Shown: positions 1 through 8,927 of the stretch, piece after piece | Numbering within the stretch: position 1 is the stretch's first letter | Layout: each line of letters starts with the position of its first letter | NCBI RefSeq assembly: GCF_004342585.1 | Contig: NZ_SLZQ01000002.1 | Coordinates: 62,001 to 126,000 of the forward strand | DNA: 64,000 nt | Reading direction: 5' to 3' | DNA from: Paucimonas lemoignei | Lineage (GTDB): Bacteria; Pseudomonadota; Gammaproteobacteria; Burkholderiales; Burkholderiaceae_D | Notes under the pieces: generated by a model | Told to the model about the DNA's origin: nothing | What the model saw: only the letters and a program-made list of their open reading frames with translations | The model's database searches: none | Position numbers and translations under genes: made by a program

Positions 1-904
1 AGCCAAGGATGATGTGGCTGCCCGACTGCCGTGCAAAGGTAGCCAGCCTGCCCAGGTACTCTTCCGGCAGGCGGGTCGACAGCAGTGGAATCGCAGTTTC
101 CGGCGTGGCGATCAAATCTGCCGGGCGCTGGCTGATCATGATCTCGTAGTCCGACAGGGTGTTGACGATACGCTCAGGATCGAACTTCATTTCCTGTGGC
201 ACGTTGCCCTGCAGGAGGCGCACGGTAATCGGCTCGCCATGCTTGTCAGTCCAGGTAATCGTCTGTAATGCCCAGCCGGCGACCAGCAATGCCGGCAGCA
301 ATAGCGCAGGCAATTTGCGTGACGGCAGTAGCGCCAGCCCACCTGCCATCAGTGCCGCCAGCCAGCCGATGCCATACACACCGACGAGCGGCGCAAAGCC
401 GGCCAGCGGCCCATTGCCATGCGCATAACCGGATGAGATCCAGGGGAAACCGGTGAAGATCCAGCCGCGCATCCATTCTCCCAGGGCCCAGAGCGAGGGG
501 AGAATCAGTAGCAAAGTCAGCGTGTCGGAAAGCTGCCAGCGCCGGCGCAGCCAGATGCCGACGCCCCCCGCCAGCGCGACGAAGAGGCCTAGCCAGATTG
601 CCAGCAGCGCGACCGCCAGCGCCGCCATCCAGGATGGCATGCCGCCATAATCGTGCATGCTGATGTACAGCCAGTGCACGCCGGCGACTGCCCAGCCCCA
701 GCCATAGGCAAGACCGAGCAAGCCGGCCTGGCGCACGGAAGCGGATGCAAGCAATAGCCGCAACAGGATGGCCAGCAGCAGGATTTGCAGCGGCCACAGG
801 CCGAAGGGCGCGAAGGCGAACAAGTTGCCGACACCGGCGGCCAGCGCCACCAGTGTCGTGACAGCGAAAGCAGGGCGGCGCCCGGCGCCTTCAAGAGCCG
901 CCAT
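1..904 (-). CDS. lnt: Apolipoprotein N-acyltransferase Lnt (C-terminus beyond window)
   Basis: Transfers the third acyl chain onto the N-terminal Cys of lipoproteins in the inner membrane. Reading the minus strand from the ATG at 904 gives a polytopic protein: a hydrophobic N-terminus (AFAPFGLWPLQILLLAIL), then GWGWAVAGVHWLYISMHDYG and FTGFPWISSGYAHG, both typical of Lnt, and then the start of the nitrilase-like domain with LLQGNVPQEMKFDP and the ATPETAIP segment carrying the catalytic Glu. About 300 of roughly 500 residues are present; the rest lies before base 1. The start is 7 bp after the corC stop, so it is the last visible gene of the miaB-phoH-ybeY-corC-lnt operon. Shorter overlapping frames here are shadows. 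Confidence 0.93.
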   Translation of the reverse strand, partial: MAALEGAGRRPAFAVTTLVALAAGVGNLFAFAPFGLWPLQILLLAILLRLLLASASVRQAGLLGLAYGWGWAVAGVHWLYISMHDYGGMPSWMAALAVALLAIWLGLFVALAGGVGIWLRRRWQLSDTLTLLLILPSLWALGEWMRGWIFTGFPWISSGYAHGNGPLAGFAPLVGVYGIGWLAALMAGGLALLPSRKLPALLLPALLVAGWALQTITWTDKHGEPITVRLLQGNVPQEMKFDPERIVNTLSDYEIMISQRPADLIATPETAIPLLSTRLPEEYLGRLATFARQSGSHIILG

Positions 905-911
905 GTCAGCC

Positions 912-1844
912 TCAGTCTTCGGCAGGAGCCGGTGATGTCGGCAGTTTTTCGACCAGCAGCATGTCCACGCGGCGGGCATCGGCGCGCAAGACCTGGAAGT
1001 GCAACTGCCCGATATCGAACCGGTCGCCCTTGCGCGGCACGCGGCCCAGGTGGGTCACCACCAGGCCGCCGACGGTATCGACCGCATCTTCGGTCAGGTC
1101 GGTGCCGAGCGTTTCATTGAACTCGTCGATGTCGGTGATGGCATTGACGCGCCAGCGCGGACCGTGCAGGCCGTCGCGCACGCGCAGGATATTGTCCTCT
1201 TCCTTGTCGATATCGAATTCATCCTCGATATCGCCGACGATCTGTTCCAGCACGTCTTCGATGGTGATGAGGCCGGCGACCGCGCCGTATTCATCGACCA
1301 CGATCGCCATGTGATTGCGGTTGGCGCGAAAATCGCGCAGCAACACGTTCAGGCGCTTGGATTCCGGGATGAACACTGCCGGACGCACCTTGTTGCGCAC
1401 GTCGAAGGACTCATCGGCGTAATAGCGCAGCAAGTCTTTCGCCAGCAGGGTGCCGATCACCTTGTCGCGATCGCCGTCCACCACCGGAAAGCGCGAATGG
1501 CCGGTTTTCAGCACCAGCGGCATCCATTCCTCGATGGGCGTGGAAATATCGATAACGTCCATCTGCGGACGCGGCACCATGATGTCGCGGGCGGAAAGGT
1601 CGGATACCTGGAAAACGCCTTCGATCATCGACAGGGCGTCGGCGTCGATCAGATTGCGCTCGTGGGCGTCGTGGAGAATGTCGAGCAATTCCGACCGGTT
1701 GTCGGGCTCGGGAGAAATCAGGGCGGTCAGTCGTTCAAATAGGGTGCGGTGCGGCGGCCGGTGGGGCTTGGCGCTGGCGTCGAACGAACTGACGCTACTA
1801 GGGTGTTCTTGCATATGGCGGGTAGCCGTTGTTTCAGAGGTCAA
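912..1844 (-). CDS. corC: CorC/HlyC-family CBS-domain protein (YbeX)
   Basis: 310 aa cytosolic protein with a tandem CBS pair at about residues 75-200 (RDIMVPRPQMDVID; VVDEYGAVAGLITIEDVLEQ) and a C-terminal CorC_HlyC domain at about 215-300 ending in FQVLRADARRVDMLLVEKL. It has no membrane segments, so it is the short YbeX form and not the DUF21 transporter form. The family is linked to Mg/Co efflux and, for YbeX, to ribosome and rRNA metabolism. It sits between ybeY and lnt as in many Proteobacteria. The first ATG (1844) is used; an in-frame ATG ten codons later (1814) is an alternative start. Confidence 0.93.
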   Translation of the reverse strand: MTSETTATRHMQEHPSSVSSFDASAKPHRPPHRTLFERLTALISPEPDNRSELLDILHDAHERNLIDADALSMIEGVFQVSDLSARDIMVPRPQMDVIDISTPIEEWMPLVLKTGHSRFPVVDGDRDKVIGTLLAKDLLRYYADESFDVRNKVRPAVFIPESKRLNVLLRDFRANRNHMAIVVDEYGAVAGLITIEDVLEQIVGDIEDEFDIDKEEDNILRVRDGLHGPRWRVNAITDIDEFNETLGTDLTEDAVDTVGGLVVTHLGRVPRKGDRFDIGQLHFQVLRADARRVDMLLVEKLPTSPAPAED

Positions 1845-1925
1845 TAGAATACACTAAATCCTGCCGGGAGCCGCAAGTTGGCAAGCCGACATGTTTCGGG
1901 CTTGCCATCCTGCAGGCAAGGCAGC

Positions 1926-2390
1926 CTAAGTTGGCTCATAAGGATTGGGAAAGCCCAATGCTGTGAGGATATCGATTTCCAATTGCTCCATTTCTGTCGC
2001 TTCCTCATCGTCCTCGTGGTCATATCCTTGCGCATGCAGCACGCCATGCACTACCAGATGCGCCGCATGTTCTTCCAGCGTCTTGCCTTGCTCGGCCGCT
2101 TCCTTTTCCAGCACATCGGTGCAGAGGACGATATCCGCGCGCGTGATGTCCTCTTCCGATTCGGTATAGGGAAAGGTCAATACGTTGGTAGCGTAATCCT
2201 TGTGGCGGTAGTCGCGATTGAGCACACGGCCTTCTTCGGCATCCACAAAGCGTACGGTCAGTTCGGCTGACGCCAGCAGCGCAGCCTGTGCCCAGCGCCG
2301 CAATTTTGCGCGCGTAATCGTTTCACGCAAGCGCGGGTCAGGATACTGGACCGATAGTGACAGCTCGGGTTTTTCTGCAGTCTTACTCAT
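1926..2390 (-). CDS. ybeY: Endoribonuclease YbeY (rRNA maturation factor)
   Basis: 154 aa. The family-defining zinc motif [12 protein letters not shown] lies at about residues 115-126 and supplies the three metal-binding His. The conserved [18 protein letters not shown] segment is at about 58-75. YbeY acts in 16S rRNA 3' end maturation and 70S quality control. The start overlaps the phoH stop by 8 bp, indicating translational coupling in the miaB-phoH-ybeY-corC-lnt operon. Confidence 0.96.
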   Translation of the reverse strand: MSKTAEKPELSLSVQYPDPRLRETITRAKLRRWAQAALLASAELTVRFVDAEEGRVLNRDYRHKDYATNVLTFPYTESEEDITRADIVLCTDVLEKEAAEQGKTLEEHAAHLVVHGVLHAQGYDHEDDEEATEMEQLEIDILTALGFPNPYEPT

Positions 2391-3441
2391 TCTTGCCTTT
2401 TACCGGCTTATTGGCGGCTTCATACGCATCGACGATGCGCGCCACCAGCGGATGACGCACCACGTCGGCGCTGGTGAAGTGGGTGAAGGCGATGCCGCGC
2501 ACCTTTTTCAGCACCTGGATGGCATCCACCAGGCCGCTCTTCTGGCCGCGCTGCAGGTCGACCTGAGTGACGTCGCCGGTAATCACGGCCTTGCTGCCGA
2601 AGCCGATACGCGTCAAAAACATTTTCATCTGTTCCGGCGTCGTATTCTGCGCTTCATCCAGGATCACGAAGGCATGGTTCAGGGTGCGGCCGCGCATGTA
2701 AGCCAGCGGCGCGATTTCGATGGCCTGTTTCTCGAACATCTTTTGCGTGCGGTCGAAGCCCATCAGGTCGTACAGGGCGTCATACAGCGGACGCAGGTAA
2801 GGGTCGACCTTCTGCGCCAGGTCGCCCGGCAAGAAGCCAAGCCGCTCGCCGGCTTCGACTGCCGGACGCGTCAGCACGATGCGCTGTACGGCGTCGCGCT
2901 CGAGCGCATCAACGGCACAGGCCACGGCGAGATAGGTCTTGCCGGTACCGGCCGGGCCGATACCGAACGTGACGTCATGCTCGAGAATGGCTTTCAGGTA
3001 CTGGTTTTGGTGCGGCGTGCGGCCGCGCAAATCATGGCGGCGGGTTTTCAGCACCAGCGGTTCGCTGGGAGTCGGTTCCTCGCCCGCGCCTGTGCCTTCG
3101 CCGGCATCACTGGCTTCCGGCTCTTGCGCCGGCTTGGACGACTTGCGCGAAGTGGTGGTCTTGCCGGCACGCTGTTCCACCAGCGCCAGCTGCACGTCAT
3201 CCACGGAAATCGGCTTGTCCGCGACTTCATAGAAGCGTTCGAGAATCTCGACCGCCGAAGCGGCATCCTTGCCGCTGACGATGAATTTCTCGCCGCGCCG
3301 GAATACCGTCGCGTCGAGGGCAGCGGCTATTTGCCGCAGGTTCTCGTCCATCGGGCCGCACAGGTTGGCCAGGCGCCGGTTGTCGAGCGGTTGGGGAGTG
3401 AAATGCAGAGGTTCTACGGGAGTTTTGGCTTTCACGGTCAC
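2383..3441 (-). CDS. phoH: PhoH-like ATPase (YbeZ)
   Basis: 352 aa. The P-loop GPAGTGKT is at about 162-169 and the Walker B segment FVILDEAQN at about 258-266, followed by [10 protein letters not shown], as in PhoH proteins. Residues 1-85 carry the KH-like N-terminal part. A low-complexity Ala/Glu/Ser/Pro linker occupies about 92-128. YbeZ is a nucleotide-binding partner of YbeY in rRNA processing. It lies 1 bp from the miaB stop and overlaps ybeY by 8 bp. Confidence 0.95.
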   Translation of the reverse strand: MTVKAKTPVEPLHFTPQPLDNRRLANLCGPMDENLRQIAAALDATVFRRGEKFIVSGKDAASAVEILERFYEVADKPISVDDVQLALVEQRAGKTTTSRKSSKPAQEPEASDAGEGTGAGEEPTPSEPLVLKTRRHDLRGRTPHQNQYLKAILEHDVTFGIGPAGTGKTYLAVACAVDALERDAVQRIVLTRPAVEAGERLGFLPGDLAQKVDPYLRPLYDALYDLMGFDRTQKMFEKQAIEIAPLAYMRGRTLNHAFVILDEAQNTTPEQMKMFLTRIGFGSKAVITGDVTQVDLQRGQKSGLVDAIQVLKKVRGIAFTHFTSADVVRHPLVARIVDAYEAANKPVKGKNE

Positions 3442-3442
3442 C

Positions 3443-4783
3443 TCAACCCTGCAGCACCAGCGCGCCGCGCAGGGAATAGGGGTTGCTCTGGGTGATGGTT
3501 ACATCCAGCATCTGGCCCACCAGGCGCGCTGCCTGCGGTCCACCATCGAAGTTCACTACGCGATTGCATTCGGTACGTCCCTGCAGCTCGCCCGGATTCT
3601 TGCGCGACGGCCCTTCGACCAGGATGCGCTGGGTCGTGTTAACCAGAGCATCGCTGAAGCGCCGGGTATTGTCGGCAATGACTTTCTGCAGTCGTTGCAA
3701 GCGTTCCAGCTTGACTTCGTGCGGCGTATCGTCCGGCAGGTTGGCCGCCGGCGTGCCGGGACGGGGGCTGAAAATAAAACTGTAGCTATTGTCGTAACCG
3801 ATATCGTCAATCAGTTTCATCATAGCTTCAAAGTCTGCCTCGGTTTCGCCGGGGAAGCCTACGATAAAGTCAGAAGATATCGCGATATTCGGGCGCACTT
3901 CCTTCAGTCGGCGGATGATCGACTTGTATTCCAGCGAGGTATAGCCGCGCTTCATCGCCATGAGGATGCGGTCCGAGCCATGCTGCGCCGGCAGGTACAG
4001 GTGGTTCACCAACTTCGGCACTTTCGCGTACGTCTCGATCAGGCGCTGGGTGAATTCCTTAGGATGGCTGGTAACGTAGCGGATGCGCTCGATGCCATCG
4101 ATTTCGGCGATGTATTCAATCAAGAGCGCAAAGTCGGCGGTGTCGCCATCGCTCATCTCGCCACGGAAGGCATTGACGTTCTGCCCCAGCAGGGTGATTT
4201 CCTTGACGCCTTGCGCTGCCAGTCCGGCGACCTCGGTCAGCACGTCGTCGAAGCGGCGCGAGACTTCTTCGCCGCGGGTGTAGGGAACGACGCAATAGCT
4301 GCAATACTTGCTGCAGCCTTCCATGATCGAGACGAAAGCGGTCGCGCCTTCCACGCGTGCCGGCGGCAGGTGGTCGAACTTCTCGATTTCGGGGAAGCTG
4401 ATATCCACTTGCGAGCGGCCGCTGCTGCGGCGCTGCGCCAGCAGGTCCGGCAGACGGTGCAGCGTTTGCGGGCCGAACACCACGTCGACGTAAGGCGCAC
4501 GCTTGATGATGGCTTCGCCTTCCTGCGAAGCGACGCAGCCGCCCACACCGATGACGAGGTTCGGATTCTTGAGCTTGAGTTCGCGCACGCGGCCCAGGTC
4601 GGAAAAGACTTTTTCCTGCGCCTTTTCGCGCACCGAGCAAGTGTTGAAGAGAATGACGTCGGCATCGTCCGGCGTATCGGTCTTGACCAGACCTTCAGAG
4701 GCATTGAGCACATCTACCATCTTGTCCGAGTCGTACTCGTTCATCTGGCAGCCGAAGGTTTTGATGAATACTTTCTTTTGCAT
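3443..4783 (-). CDS. miaB: tRNA-2-methylthio-N6-dimethylallyladenosine synthase MiaB
   Basis: 446 aa radical-SAM methylthiotransferase that converts i6A37 to ms2i6A37 in tRNA. The N-terminal cluster-binding Cys are visible in [15 protein letters not shown] (C12), [10 protein letters not shown] (C49) and [11 protein letters not shown] (C83). The radical-SAM CX3CX2C motif is [16 protein letters not shown] (C157, C161, C164). A TRAM domain closes the protein ([19 protein letters not shown]). Its substrate is made by MiaA, encoded at 7938-8897 in this window. Within the operon it follows orf129 and precedes phoH. Confidence 0.97.
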   Translation of the reverse strand: MQKKVFIKTFGCQMNEYDSDKMVDVLNASEGLVKTDTPDDADVILFNTCSVREKAQEKVFSDLGRVRELKLKNPNLVIGVGGCVASQEGEAIIKRAPYVDVVFGPQTLHRLPDLLAQRRSSGRSQVDISFPEIEKFDHLPPARVEGATAFVSIMEGCSKYCSYCVVPYTRGEEVSRRFDDVLTEVAGLAAQGVKEITLLGQNVNAFRGEMSDGDTADFALLIEYIAEIDGIERIRYVTSHPKEFTQRLIETYAKVPKLVNHLYLPAQHGSDRILMAMKRGYTSLEYKSIIRRLKEVRPNIAISSDFIVGFPGETEADFEAMMKLIDDIGYDNSYSFIFSPRPGTPAANLPDDTPHEVKLERLQRLQKVIADNTRRFSDALVNTTQRILVEGPSRKNPGELQGRTECNRVVNFDGGPQAARLVGQMLDVTITQSNPYSLRGALVLQG

Positions 4784-4819
4784 GAATCAGTTAATCGGTG
4801 TAGTACCGTGTTGCGTGTG

Positions 4820-5197
4820 TTACCGGACCGGATCGATCTGGATCGTCACTTGTTGAGGCGGGTTGGCTGGATTGATGCGTTGTTCCGCAGGCGATTGCGC
4901 CGCTTCACGGGCGGTCAGAATCCAGATGCGATCGACATTGCCTTCGTAATCCTCGGTGTAGTTCACCACCAGATCGTTTCCTGTCACGGAAACCGGCATC
5001 TGGACCAGGTTGTTTTCATTGAAAATACGTCCGCCGGCCGACATGCGGCGCGGCTTGCCATTGAGGGTGATTTCCGGGGAGCTGCCCATGGTAAACGTGC
5101 CACGCTTGGCAATCTGCGGAAAGGGTCTTTCGAATGCGAACGCAGATACGGCCAGCAGCATCAGGGCAACAGCGGCGAGAAATCGTTGAATCCTCAT
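4820..5197 (-). CDS. Hypothetical exported protein (orf129)
   Basis: Small protein of about 125 aa with a clear Sec signal peptide (MRIQRFLAAVALMLLAVSAFA) and a mature beta-rich domain that includes GTFTMGSSPEITLNGKPRRM and VDRIWILTAREA. The frame is open from 5209, but the Met four codons in, at 5197, gives a standard signal peptide and is preferred. It lies 36 bp upstream of miaB on the same strand and may head that operon. I do not recognise the family. A periplasmic location is inferred from the signal sequence; no lipobox Cys is seen. Confidence 0.75.
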   Translation of the reverse strand: MRIQRFLAAVALMLLAVSAFAFERPFPQIAKRGTFTMGSSPEITLNGKPRRMSAGGRIFNENNLVQMPVSVTGNDLVVNYTEDYEGNVDRIWILTAREAAQSPAEQRINPANPPQQVTIQIDPVR

Positions 5198-5209
5198 GTC
5201 AAACTCCAT

Positions 5210-5579
5210 GGCAGTGAACGACCGGGCGGCGTGCCCGCCTGGCGCTTTTTGGTCACAAGCAAAATCCTTAAGAAATCAATCGTTTGTGACGGTAAAAGGC
5301 ATCAGGAAATGGATTGAAGTGTACCATTAATGACCTTCCGGGATTCGTCGGGAGCGCTGTTCGATATGAATTTAATAACCCGAATGCTGCTTCAGCGCCG
5401 ACGCCGATAGTGAATGCCGGGATCCGGTAGGGCGCATTCGCGCAATTGCCAGCGGCGATAAGGGCTTTAATCAATGCTGAATTGTTTGTTTATCCTTAAT
5501 TTGTGTCTAACGGAATTCTATTGCGTGCAGTAAGTAGGGTATTTTTATCGTCTATTTTGCCGAAAGACATCGAGCGAAA
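5210..5579 (+). other. Divergent intergenic region, no gene supported
   Basis: 370 bp between orf129 (minus) and the hybrid kinase (plus), so promoters for both must lie here. I find no clear -35/-10 pair, operator palindrome or RNA gene. The 68-codon minus-strand frame at 5268-5474 has no recognisable features. Confidence 0.5.
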
Positions 5580-7649
5580 GTGAATAGCATGACGAATGCT
5601 GATATGCCTGCATTTCTGGATGGGGGCGGTGAAGTCGGGGCGCTCATGCGCGCTTATGATTGGTCCGCTTCATCTCTGGGGCTTCCGGAAAACTGGCCGC
5701 AATCATTGCGAACCGTTGTGGGGTTAATGCTGAACAGTAGATTTCCTATGTTTCTCGCATGGGGAAAGGAACTGTGCTTTTTATATAACGATGCTTATGT
5801 CGAGATTCTCGGCGCCAAGCATCCCTGGGCGTTAGGCCGGCGCTTTCAGGAAATCTGGTCGGAAATCTGGCAAGACCTTCTCCCCTTGATTGATAAGGCC
5901 CTGGCAGGCGAAGCCGTCTACCACGAGAACCTGCCGCTGACGATGCATCGTCACGGCTATGACGAGCCGGTCTGGTTCACCTTTTCGTATTCGCCGGTGC
6001 GTGATGACAACGGCACGATCGCCGGCATGTATTGCGCGTGCGTGGAAACTACGGAACAGGTGCTTGCCGAAGCCTACCGCAACGAAGAGAATGAGCGTTT
6101 TCGGACGCTGTTTGAGCAGGCGCCGGGCTTCATGGCTATCCTGCGCGGCAAGAATTATGTGTTCGACCTCACCAATCAGGCTTATTCCCAGCTGGTCGGA
6201 CATCGCGACATCCTTGGCAAGCCGGCACGCGAGGCGCTGCCCGAAGTGGTCGAGCAAGGTTTCATCGCCTTGCTCGACCATGTCTATACGACAGGCCAGA
6301 CTTATGTCGGGCATGCCATGCCGGTCGAACTGCAGCGCGAACCCAATGGCCCGCTGGAGAAGCGCTTTCTCGATTTCGTCTATCAGCCGATTCGCGATGC
6401 GCGCGGTGTCGTCACCGGTATTTTTGCCGAGGGTAGCGATGTCACGGAGCGCAAGCAGGCCGAGGAAGAACTGCGCCAGCTTGCCGCTGATTTGTCGAAG
6501 GCAAATCAACGCCAAAGCGAATTTCTCGCCACCCTGGCGCATGAATTGCGCAACCCGCTGGCGCCTATCCGTACCGGGCTCGACCTGATGCGGGTCAGCG
6601 CGGACAATCCGGCGTCGACGGTAAGAATTCGGGAAATGATGGATCGCCAGCTGGATCATCTGGTGCACCTGGTCGATGACTTGCTGGATGTGGCGCGCAT
6701 CAGCACAGGCAAGATCGAACCCAAGAAGGCCCGTGTGTTGCTGAAGGATATCGTGCTGAGCGCCGTGGAAACGACGCTGCCCGGCATCCAGGCAAAAAAC
6801 CAGGACTTCAGCGTTCATATTCCCGATGAGCCGATCTGGCTGATTGCCGACGCCAACCGGCTGGCGCAAGTGATCGGCAACGTGCTGACCAATGCCCGCA
6901 AATATACGCCGGATAATGGCAAGATCGACTTGTCCGTCCGGCGCAAGAGTGACGAAGTGGTGATTGTCGTCGCCGATAACGGCATCGGCATACCTGCGGA
7001 TTCGCTGCCGCACATTTTCGACATCTTCACGCAAGTCGGCCATGACAGCAGCCACGCGCAAGGCGGCCTGGGCATTGGACTATCCCTGGTAAAACGCCTG
7101 ATCGAAAAGCACAGCGGCACGGTGCACGCCTTTAGCGCGGGGCCGGGACAAGGTGCGACGTTCACTATCCGGCTTCCCATTGCGCCGGCCGAAGCGGAGC
7201 CGTCGACTGCGGCGAAGGTGGATGACAATGCCATGCCGGTAGAGCAGCGACCCATGCGCATCCTGATTGCCGATGACAACCAGGATGCAGCAGACCTATT
7301 GAAGGAAATGCTGGAAATTCAAGGCCACATGGTCAGGATCGCCAATGATGGCATGTCGGCCCTGGAGCTGGCCAAAACATTCTTGCCTGACATGGCATTG
7401 CTGGATATCGGCATGCCCGTCATGGATGGCTACAAGCTGGCCATGGCAATTCGCCAGGCGCCGCAATTGCGCTCAACGCGGCTGGCGGCAATCACCGGCT
7501 GGGGCGCGAAGGAAGACCGGGATCGCACCAGGGAAGCGGGATTCGATTATCACTTGACCAAGCCGGTCAGTTTTGAAGCGCTGAAGGGGCTCTTGCGCGA
7601 TGTGCAGTCAGCCGAGCAGGTTCCGGCCGGGAAAAGGAATGGAAGCTAG
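5580..7649 (+). CDS. PAS-containing hybrid sensor histidine kinase/response regulator
   Basis: About 689 aa with no membrane segment, so a soluble sensor. An N-terminal PAS-like region (about 20-155, with DWSASSLGLPENWPQSLRTV, often seen in such kinases) is followed by a second PAS (about 165-285, FRTLFEQAPGFMAI). HisKA carries the H-box ATLAHELRNPLAP (His about 321). The HATPase domain shows NVLTNARKYTP, VADNGIGIP and QGGLGIGLSLVKRL. A receiver domain at about 560-675 has the phosphoacceptor in MALLDIGMP (Asp about 609) and the Lys in LTKPVSF. The start is GTG 5580 or ATG 5589. No partner regulator is adjacent, so output is unknown. Confidence 0.9.
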   Translation: MNSMTNADMPAFLDGGGEVGALMRAYDWSASSLGLPENWPQSLRTVVGLMLNSRFPMFLAWGKELCFLYNDAYVEILGAKHPWALGRRFQEIWSEIWQDLLPLIDKALAGEAVYHENLPLTMHRHGYDEPVWFTFSYSPVRDDNGTIAGMYCACVETTEQVLAEAYRNEENERFRTLFEQAPGFMAILRGKNYVFDLTNQAYSQLVGHRDILGKPAREALPEVVEQGFIALLDHVYTTGQTYVGHAMPVELQREPNGPLEKRFLDFVYQPIRDARGVVTGIFAEGSDVTERKQAEEELRQLAADLSKANQRQSEFLATLAHELRNPLAPIRTGLDLMRVSADNPASTVRIREMMDRQLDHLVHLVDDLLDVARISTGKIEPKKARVLLKDIVLSAVETTLPGIQAKNQDFSVHIPDEPIWLIADANRLAQVIGNVLTNARKYTPDNGKIDLSVRRKSDEVVIVVADNGIGIPADSLPHIFDIFTQVGHDSSHAQGGLGIGLSLVKRLIEKHSGTVHAFSAGPGQGATFTIRLPIAPAEAEPSTAAKVDDNAMPVEQRPMRILIADDNQDAADLLKEMLEIQGHMVRIANDGMSALELAKTFLPDMALLDIGMPVMDGYKLAMAIRQAPQLRSTRLAAITGWGAKEDRDRTREAGFDYHLTKPVSFEALKGLLRDVQSAEQVPAGKRNGS

Positions 7650-7696
7650 AGCGAGGGCTTGATGCCGCCGGCGACATGTGAAAGGGCAGGCGCCAA

Positions 7697-7733
7697 ACGA
7701 AAAAGCCGTTGACTCGATTGAATCAACGGCTTT
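7697..7733 (-). terminator. Intrinsic terminator downstream of tRNA-Met
   Basis: An 11-bp perfect stem, AAAGCCGTTGA (7702-7712) with TCAACGGCTTT (7723-7733), around a 10-nt loop. Read on the minus strand it is followed by a run of Ts (complement of 7697-7704), ideal for ending the tRNA-Met transcript. It may also help stop the convergent kinase transcript. Confidence 0.85.
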
Positions 7734-7739
7734 GTGTTC

Positions 7740-7816
7740 TGGTGGTGATAGGTGGACTTGAACCACCGACCCCAGCATTATGAGTGCTGTGCTCTAACCA
7801 ACTGAGCTATATCACC
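7740..7816 (-). tRNA. tRNA-Met (CAT), elongator
   Basis: On the minus strand a complete cloverleaf is seen: acceptor GGTGATA pairs with TATCACC, D-arm AGCTCAGTTGGTTAGAGC, anticodon loop CTCATAA (CAT), T-arm with GGTTCAAGTCC, and an encoded CCA end. The anticodon stem and D-arm resemble elongator tRNA-Met, not initiator or lysidine-modified tRNA-Ile2. It lies about 120 bp downstream of miaA on the same strand. Confidence 0.93.
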
Positions 7817-7937
7817 AAGAAGCCTTCTAGTATGCGGTTCCGGCGCGCAATTGTCAAGCCTAAGAACGCAAAATCCAGCCGCTGGTTTTTTCTAAAGCAG
7901 GAAAATTAATAAACAGATAAACCGGGCCTCGGGTAGT

Positions 7938-8897
7938 TCACTGCGCCAAGGCTGCTTGGACATGCAGCCACACCTGTTGTGTCGCATGCGGATCGAGGCA
8001 ATCTACGACGATGCGCTCGGGCATTGAGCGCAGCCAGGTCAGTTGGCGTTTCGCCAGTTGCCGGGTGGCGGCAATTCCTTTTTCGCGCATGGTGGCAAAG
8101 TCATAAGCCCCATCCAGATATTCCCAAGCCTGGCGATAGCCGACGCAGCGCATGGATGGCAGGCCGAGATGCAAATCGCCGCGCGCGCGCAGCTTTTGCA
8201 CTTCCGCCAGCAGACCTTCGGGCGCATTCAGCATGGCGTCGAAACGGGCTGCGATGCGGTCGTGCAGGACGCTGCGATCCGATGGCTCCAGCGCGAGCGG
8301 CAAAAGGCGGAATGGCAGTTCCGTCTTCGGCGCTTTGGCCAATAAGGCCGACATGGGCTGACCGGTCAGCATCATGATTTCGAGCGCGCGCTGGATGCGT
8401 TGGGCATCGTTGGGCTTGAGCCGGGCCGCCGTTTCCGGGTCGAGCGTGGCGAGACGTGCATGCAGGGCTGGCACGCCCAATTCCGCCGCTTCCCGGTCCA
8501 GCTGCGCGCGCAATGCCGGATCGGCTTGCGGCAATTCATCCAGGCCATCCTGCAAGGCTTTGAAGTAAAGCATCGTGCCGCCGACCAGGAGCGGCAGCTT
8601 GCCGCGTGACTGGATGTCGTCGACAAGTCGCAAGGCATCCTGGCGAAACTGCATGGCCGAATACGATTCGCTAGCGTCGAGAATATCGATCAGGTGATGT
8701 GGCACGCCGGCGCGCTCTTGCAGCGTGGGCTTGGCTGTGCCGATATCCATCTCGCGGTACACCAGGGCGGAGTCGACCGAGATGATTTCAGCCGGCACCC
8801 GGCGCGCCAGTTCGAGCGCGGCGGCAGTCTTGCCCGAGGCAGTCGGGCCCATCAGCGCCACCGCGAGCGGCTTGGTGGAAGAGGGTATGGCAGACAT
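7938..8897 (-). CDS. miaA: tRNA dimethylallyltransferase MiaA
   Basis: 319 aa, normal family length. Adds the dimethylallyl group to A37 of tRNAs reading UNN codons, the substrate for MiaB. The P-loop is GPTASGKT (17-24), followed by the conserved [19 protein letters not shown] and [11 protein letters not shown], and the C-terminal [14 protein letters not shown]. It starts 30 bp after the mutL stop; mutL-miaA is a conserved pair. The usual downstream hfq is absent here; tRNA-Met follows instead. Confidence 0.97.
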   Translation of the reverse strand: MSAIPSSTKPLAVALMGPTASGKTAAALELARRVPAEIISVDSALVYREMDIGTAKPTLQERAGVPHHLIDILDASESYSAMQFRQDALRLVDDIQSRGKLPLLVGGTMLYFKALQDGLDELPQADPALRAQLDREAAELGVPALHARLATLDPETAARLKPNDAQRIQRALEIMMLTGQPMSALLAKAPKTELPFRLLPLALEPSDRSVLHDRIAARFDAMLNAPEGLLAEVQKLRARGDLHLGLPSMRCVGYRQAWEYLDGAYDFATMREKGIAATRQLAKRQLTWLRSMPERIVVDCLDPHATQQVWLHVQAALAQ

Positions 8898-8927
8898 CGG
8901 TAACAGAGGATTCGAAATGTCGATGGC

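Noticed and set aside
3269-5317. 682-codon plus-strand open frame
   Set aside because: It is antisense to miaB and orf129; His/Arg/Asp-rich composition without any domain is typical of a shadow frame in high-GC DNA.
5268-5474. 68-codon minus ORF upstream of the hybrid kinase
   Set aside because: No RBS, signal or domain; the region must hold divergent promoters.
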